A DNA stretch of 64,000 nucleotides from Candidatus Methanosphaera massiliense (GTDB lineage Archaea > Methanobacteriota > Methanobacteria > Methanobacteriales > Methanobacteriaceae): contig NZ_JARBXM010000001.1 in NCBI RefSeq assembly GCF_028890305.1, forward strand, positions 436,501 to 500,500, written 5' to 3'. Position numbers and translations under genes: made by a program. The notes under the pieces are model-generated. The model searched no databases, had not been told where the DNA came from, and saw only the letters and a program-made list of their open reading frames with translations. Positions 60,489 to 64,000 of this stretch are shown here, piece after piece (positions within the stretch are counted from its first letter, which is position 1; each line of letters starts with the position of its first letter).

Positions 60489-60517
60489 CTAAATTTATTT
60501 AATATGGAGCGTGTATT

Positions 60518-61141
60518 ATTATTAGTAATATAACAATTATAGATTATGGTAGTGGAAATATCAGAAGTATTTATAACGGTTTTAAGCATATAGGCGTTAA
60601 GGTAAATGTTTCAGCTGATAAGAATGATTTAAAAAATTCAGATGCTATCATATTACCAGGAGTAGGCGCATTCGGAGCTGTGATGGATAACTTATCCAAA
60701 TATGAAGATATTATCTATTCACATATTGATGAGGGTAAACCATTATTAGGAATTTGTCTTGGATTACATATGTTATTCTCTAATAGTGAGGAAAGTCCTG
60801 AAGCACAGGGTTTAAACATATTTAAAGGAACAGTTAAACGATTTGATTTACCAAAAGGTTATAAGATACCACACATGGGCTGGAATAGAATTAGAGTAAA
60901 TGATACTGCTAATAATAATACTAGTTTATTATCTGATGCTGATAATGAATACATGTATTTTGTACACTCTTATTACATAGACCCGGAAGATAAAGATATT
61001 ATAACAGCTTATACAGATTACGGTGGTAAGATTCCAGTGGCAATTGGTAAAGATAATGTATTCGCATTACAATTCCACCCCGAGAAAAGTGGTCCTAGTG
61101 GACTTAACATTTTACAGAAATTCGTGAATCAGATTGAATAA
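60518..61141 (+). CDS. hisH: Imidazole glycerol phosphate synthase glutamine amidotransferase subunit, ATT start
   Basis: HisH releases ammonia from glutamine for HisF in histidine synthesis. The family N-terminus TIIDYGSGNIRS is encoded upstream of any ATG; GICLGLHM carries the catalytic cysteine and FHPEKSG the His-Glu pair. Reading back to the stop at 60500-60502, no ATG, GTG or TTG is in frame. GGAG at 60506-60509 precedes ATT codons at 60515, 60518 and 60521; 60518 gives the best spacing and the expected N-terminus. Starting at ATG 60680 would remove an essential strand. Confidence 0.87.
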   Translation: MISNITIIDYGSGNIRSIYNGFKHIGVKVNVSADKNDLKNSDAIILPGVGAFGAVMDNLSKYEDIIYSHIDEGKPLLGICLGLHMLFSNSEESPEAQGLNIFKGTVKRFDLPKGYKIPHMGWNRIRVNDTANNNTSLLSDADNEYMYFVHSYYIDPEDKDIITAYTDYGGKIPVAIGKDNVFALQFHPEKSGPSGLNILQKFVNQIE

Positions 61142-61293
61142 TTCTATTAATATTTTCACCAACCTATCCAAACATTTTCTTTTTCTATTTTTTGATATAG
61201 TATTAAAAATATAATATGATAATAGGTATGTATAAGTTATCACAAAAATAATTATCATACTTTTATTAAAAAGTAATAATTTTAGTGATTATA

Positions 61294-62649
61294 ATGGACA
61301 TAGAAGAATACACAAAAACAAGTCTGAGAAATAAAAAAGACAAAAAAGAAACAATAGAAAAACTTTCAAAGATAATACAATACTACAAAGACATAACTCC
61401 TCAACAAGCAGAAAAATTAAGTAAAACAATATATGATGAAGTGAATACAACAGAACAATTAAACCAAGATGCACTAGGTGATTTACTACAATATCCTAAA
61501 ACAAACATTGGAATGGGCGAATTTGGAGTAGGATCACGGGGACAAGGAGACTTCTATGTACATAGTAAAATAGCAAAAATAATAAAAAACACTGAAACTG
61601 AATCAATAGTAAATCCAACAGCACAGGATGACGGTGGCGTTGTAAAAGTAGAGGACACATATTATATAACAACAGCTATTGATGGAATACATTCCAGATT
61701 AAGTGATTACCCCTTCTTAGCAGGTTTTCACACAGCAAGAGCTACATTAAGAGACGTATGTGTAATGGGAGCAACTCCTGTAGCACTGATTAGTGACATA
61801 CACCTAGCAGATGATGGTGATATAGGTAAAATATTTGATTATACTGCAGGAATATGTGCAGTAAGTGAACTTACTGGTGTACCATTAGTATCCGGAAGTA
61901 CCCTACGTGTTGGTGGAGATATGGTTTTAGGAAATAGATTAGTAGGAGCAGTAGGAGCAGTAGGTTCATCAAATAATATACCTAAGGCAAGAAGTGAAGC
62001 CCATGAAGGAGATGTTATTTTAATGACAGAGGGTTCCGGTGGAGGAACCATTACCACAACATCTATCTATAACAATTATCCTGAAGTAATAAAAGAAACA
62101 TTGAATGTACAATTTGTTAAAGCATCCAAATTATTAAATAATTATGATAAACAGGAAGATATTCATGCAATGACCGATATTACAAATGGTGGTATAAATG
62201 GAGATTCAAATGAGATAAACAAAACCACAGGCTTAGGAATTCATTTATATCGTGAGAAAATAAATGAGTTAATAAATCCGAAGGTATATTCTATGCTTAA
62301 CGACTTAGATATTGACCCTTTAGGTGTATCTATTGATTCATTGATGATAATTGTATCACCAAAATGCGTATCTAGTATAACACAGCTATTAGAAGAGACT
62401 AATATTAGAGTAGGAATTATCGGAGAAGTTACTGGTACTGGTAAAACATATATTGAAGATTCTAATGGCGAGGTTGAATTACTCACGCCTAAGTTTAGAG
62501 AAGCAGCTTATACTCCTATTAAAAAGATTATTGAAACGATTAATGAAACAGACTTTGAAGAAAACAAAAAAATTATTGATAAATCTGCAAAAGAGGCTAT
62601 TGATAAAAAAAATAGGCTTGTAAAATATATTGAAGATAAATATGAATGA
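61294..62649 (+). CDS. PurM/HypE/SelD-superfamily protein (AIR synthase-related)
   Basis: This 451-residue protein has the ATP-binding fold of AIR synthase relatives: QDDGGVV, TAIDGIH, GATPVALISDIHLADDGD and TEGSGGGTITTTS. An N-terminal helical extension of about 70 residues precedes it, with GMGEFGVGSRGQGDF. Members include HypE, ThiL, SelD and methanogenesis marker 2; this longer form is not clearly any of them. ATG 61294 is used because the GTG three codons earlier lies in the probable AGTGAT ribosome site. The 3' end overlaps the next gene by eight bases. Confidence 0.75.
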   Translation: MDIEEYTKTSLRNKKDKKETIEKLSKIIQYYKDITPQQAEKLSKTIYDEVNTTEQLNQDALGDLLQYPKTNIGMGEFGVGSRGQGDFYVHSKIAKIIKNTETESIVNPTAQDDGGVVKVEDTYYITTAIDGIHSRLSDYPFLAGFHTARATLRDVCVMGATPVALISDIHLADDGDIGKIFDYTAGICAVSELTGVPLVSGSTLRVGGDMVLGNRLVGAVGAVGSSNNIPKARSEAHEGDVILMTEGSGGGTITTTSIYNNYPEVIKETLNVQFVKASKLLNNYDKQEDIHAMTDITNGGINGDSNEINKTTGLGIHLYREKINELINPKVYSMLNDLDIDPLGVSIDSLMIIVSPKCVSSITQLLEETNIRVGIIGEVTGTGKTYIEDSNGEVELLTPKFREAAYTPIKKIIETINETDFEENKKIIDKSAKEAIDKKNRLVKYIEDKYE

Positions 62650-63055
62650 AAGTGGTCAATTATTAATTTATGATTTAATTTTTGGTGTAATAATTCTCTT
62701 AATGATTATTATATTAAGTATGTATATTTTTGAAGAAAATAGCCATTATTATATGAATATGCAGGATTCTGAAAAACCTTTAGATATTCTTAACACATTA
62801 TCAGATACTCCTTATGAAGATGGCTATTTGTTAGAAATATTATCTAGAGAGTTAGATAATAATAATACAAATAAGGATACATTACATTTTGTAAATGAAA
62901 TTATCTCCTCAAATACCCATTATGAGTACACATTCTCTGATGACAGTAGTGAAGTTATTCTTATTGATACTCGTTCAAGTCATTATAGAGAAGTATTTTC
63001 AGGGAGAAAAATCATTAATAAACATGTGTTTGTGTTAAAATATTATGAGAAATAA
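62642..63055 (+). CDS. Pilin-like membrane-anchored protein
   Basis: This 137-residue protein has a polar start MNESGQLL followed by one long hydrophobic helix to about residue 29. The rest is soluble and acidic. The SGQ-then-helix pattern resembles archaeal type IV pilin-like (class III signal) proteins of methanogens, although a canonical cleavage site is not certain. It overlaps the preceding gene by eight bases, so they are translated together. No pilus assembly genes are nearby. Confidence 0.6.
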   Translation: MNESGQLLIYDLIFGVIILLMIIILSMYIFEENSHYYMNMQDSEKPLDILNTLSDTPYEDGYLLEILSRELDNNNTNKDTLHFVNEIISSNTHYEYTFSDDSSEVILIDTRSSHYREVFSGRKIINKHVFVLKYYEK

Positions 63056-63115
63056 CTCTCTTATTATTTTTTCAAAAAAAATAAATATCACCAAAAACAA
63101 ATATATTATTAATTG

Positions 63116-63172
63116 AAAGGTGATGAGGTTCCACCTATTTAACCGCCAGTGATTACTGGATGATGACTTCTA
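63116..63172 (+). promoter_or_regulatory. Fluoride riboswitch (crcB motif)
   Basis: The segment matches the fluoride aptamer in order. A first stem AGGTG/CACCT (63118-63136) encloses GATGAGGTTC. AACCGCC follows, then a hairpin CCAGT-GATT-ACTGG, then GATGATGACTTCT. GAGGT in the first loop can pair with the terminal ACTTC (P1), as in known structures. A T-rich run follows at once (63172-63181). It lies about 150 bases before a cation:proton antiporter, one of the gene classes known to be controlled by this riboswitch. The RNA probably begins close to the aptamer. Confidence 0.92.
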
Positions 63173-63328
63173 TTTTTTATTAAAGGTAATAAATTGTATT
63201 TTGCCTATGATCATCTATTAATCATGGAAAAAAAGGAATCACGATATTTTTTTTATTTGATTTATTTTGTATGCATACTACTTTTATTATTCTTTAATTA
63301 TTTATTAAATAAAAGGAGATTTTTAATT

Positions 63329-64000
63329 GATTAGTGATATTTATCCTGTAGTACTAGCAGTCCTTATTGTTTTAGCTAGTGTCATTTCAATTAAGTGGAG
63401 TATTTCCATATCTATTGTTGAAATTATACTTGGTATTATTGCAGGAAATTTAGGATTGTTAGAACCTGAAAGTTGGATGATTTATGTTGCTAGTATTGGA
63501 GGTATGGTATTAACATTCCTTGCTGGTACAGAAGTTAATCCAAAGTTAATGAAAGATAATTTAAAAGAATGTTTAATGATTGGTGTTGCATCATTTCTAA
63601 TATCATTTGTACTCGTATTTATTGTATGTGAATATATGTTATTATGGCCTCTTACATCATCATTACTAGTTGCTACTGCATTATCAGAGACTTCTATTGC
63701 AATTGTTTATTCCATTATTCTTGATAAAGAGTTATCTGGTAAAAAGATAGGAACAATACTCATGGGATCTACATTTGTTACAAACATTTGTACGGCATTT
63801 GCATTAAGTGCTTTATTCATGAAACCTACCATAGAAACATTAGTATTTGTAATAGCATCTGTAATTATACTTGTATTCTCATATAAATACTCAGATATTT
63901 TATTTGAAAGTCAAACATTTAGTATGACAAGTAACCAGTTAGAACTTAAATACATATTCCTATTACTTGTATTATTAATATTCTTTGCAACTCTTGGTTG
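63329..64000 (+). CDS. Cation:proton antiporter (CPA2/Kef type), cut by right edge
   Basis: The frame starts at TTG 63329, eight bases after AGGAG (63316-63320), and stays open to the window end (224 codons). It encodes repeated hydrophobic helices with the family patterns EIILGIIAGNLGLLEPE, FLAGTEVNPKLMKDN and ATALSETSIAIVYSII. This is the N-terminal half of a monovalent cation:proton antiporter. Control by the upstream fluoride riboswitch suggests that it relieves fluoride stress, or exports fluoride; the latter is not shown for this family. Confidence 0.85.

Noticed and set aside
60680-60682. ATG as hisH start
   Set aside because: It would remove more than 50 conserved N-terminal residues, including DYGSGN, which are encoded in frame upstream.
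63224-63310. 28-codon hydrophobic frame between the riboswitch and the antiporter
   Set aside because: No ribosome site precedes its ATG and the composition is that of random AT-rich DNA.
1-64000. CRISPR array, rRNA and tRNA genes
   Set aside because: No regularly spaced direct repeats, no rRNA-like GC-rich block and no tRNA arms were found on reading the spacers.

Overview
The window is very AT-rich archaeal DNA from a hydrogen-using methanogen. Heterodisulfide reductase HdrA, the F430 enzyme CfbD, methanogenesis marker protein 11, an archaeoflavoprotein and a complete-looking membrane hydrogenase of the Ehb type place it in the Methanobacteriales. The AT-richness and frequent TTG starts suggest Methanosphaera, or less likely Methanobrevibacter; the genus is an inference. 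No rRNA, tRNA or CRISPR array was seen.

Layout. 1-2.8 kb: a ferrous-iron uptake locus (feoB cut by the left edge, two nearly identical feoA genes) with palindromes resembling iron-repressor operators. 2.9-12.3 kb: the ehbA-P operon on the minus strand, which uses the ion gradient to make reduced ferredoxin for biosynthesis; a 19-bp palindrome lies just downstream of its TATA box. 12.5-15.4 kb: a membrane hydrolase, an aspartoacylase-like protein and argG. 15.8-21.7 kb: a flavin disulfide reductase, cfbD with an overlapping dehydrogenase-like gene that has lost its catalytic motifs, a YchF-like GTPase and cbiE. 21.8-31 kb: a site-2 protease, purL, ileS, a flavodoxin-fold protein and S-adenosylmethionine synthetase. 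31.3-35.4 kb: a DUF192-phosphoesterase fusion overlapping an archaeoflavoprotein, then a membrane-anchored phosphatase. 35.4-43.7 kb: glyA, hdrA, an AEC transporter, radA and a many-OB-fold RPA. 44.2-48.7 kb, plus strand: leuC-leuD-leuB, a 28-residue membrane peptide gene, ribH and methanogenesis marker 11. 48.7-51.8 kb: a lone TnpB and a glycosyltransferase with a glycosylation-site-rich outer domain. 52-55.2 kb: purE (duplicated), ubiD and two unknown genes. 55.2-60.4 kb: a TetR regulator, a two-domain glycosyltransferase with a zinc-ribbon membrane protein, and a sugar nucleotidyltransferase-cupin fusion. 60.5-64 kb: hisH, a PurM/HypE-like protein, a pilin-like protein, then a fluoride riboswitch ahead of a cation:proton antiporter cut by the right edge.

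Most notable are the fluoride riboswitch, apparent ATT start codons in purE and hisH, the pseudo-dehydrogenase beside cfbD, the palindromes over the feo and ehb promoters, the unlisted 28-residue gene, and terminator hairpins that straddle stop codons. Nothing seen amounts to a clearly new multi-gene defence or metabolic system.
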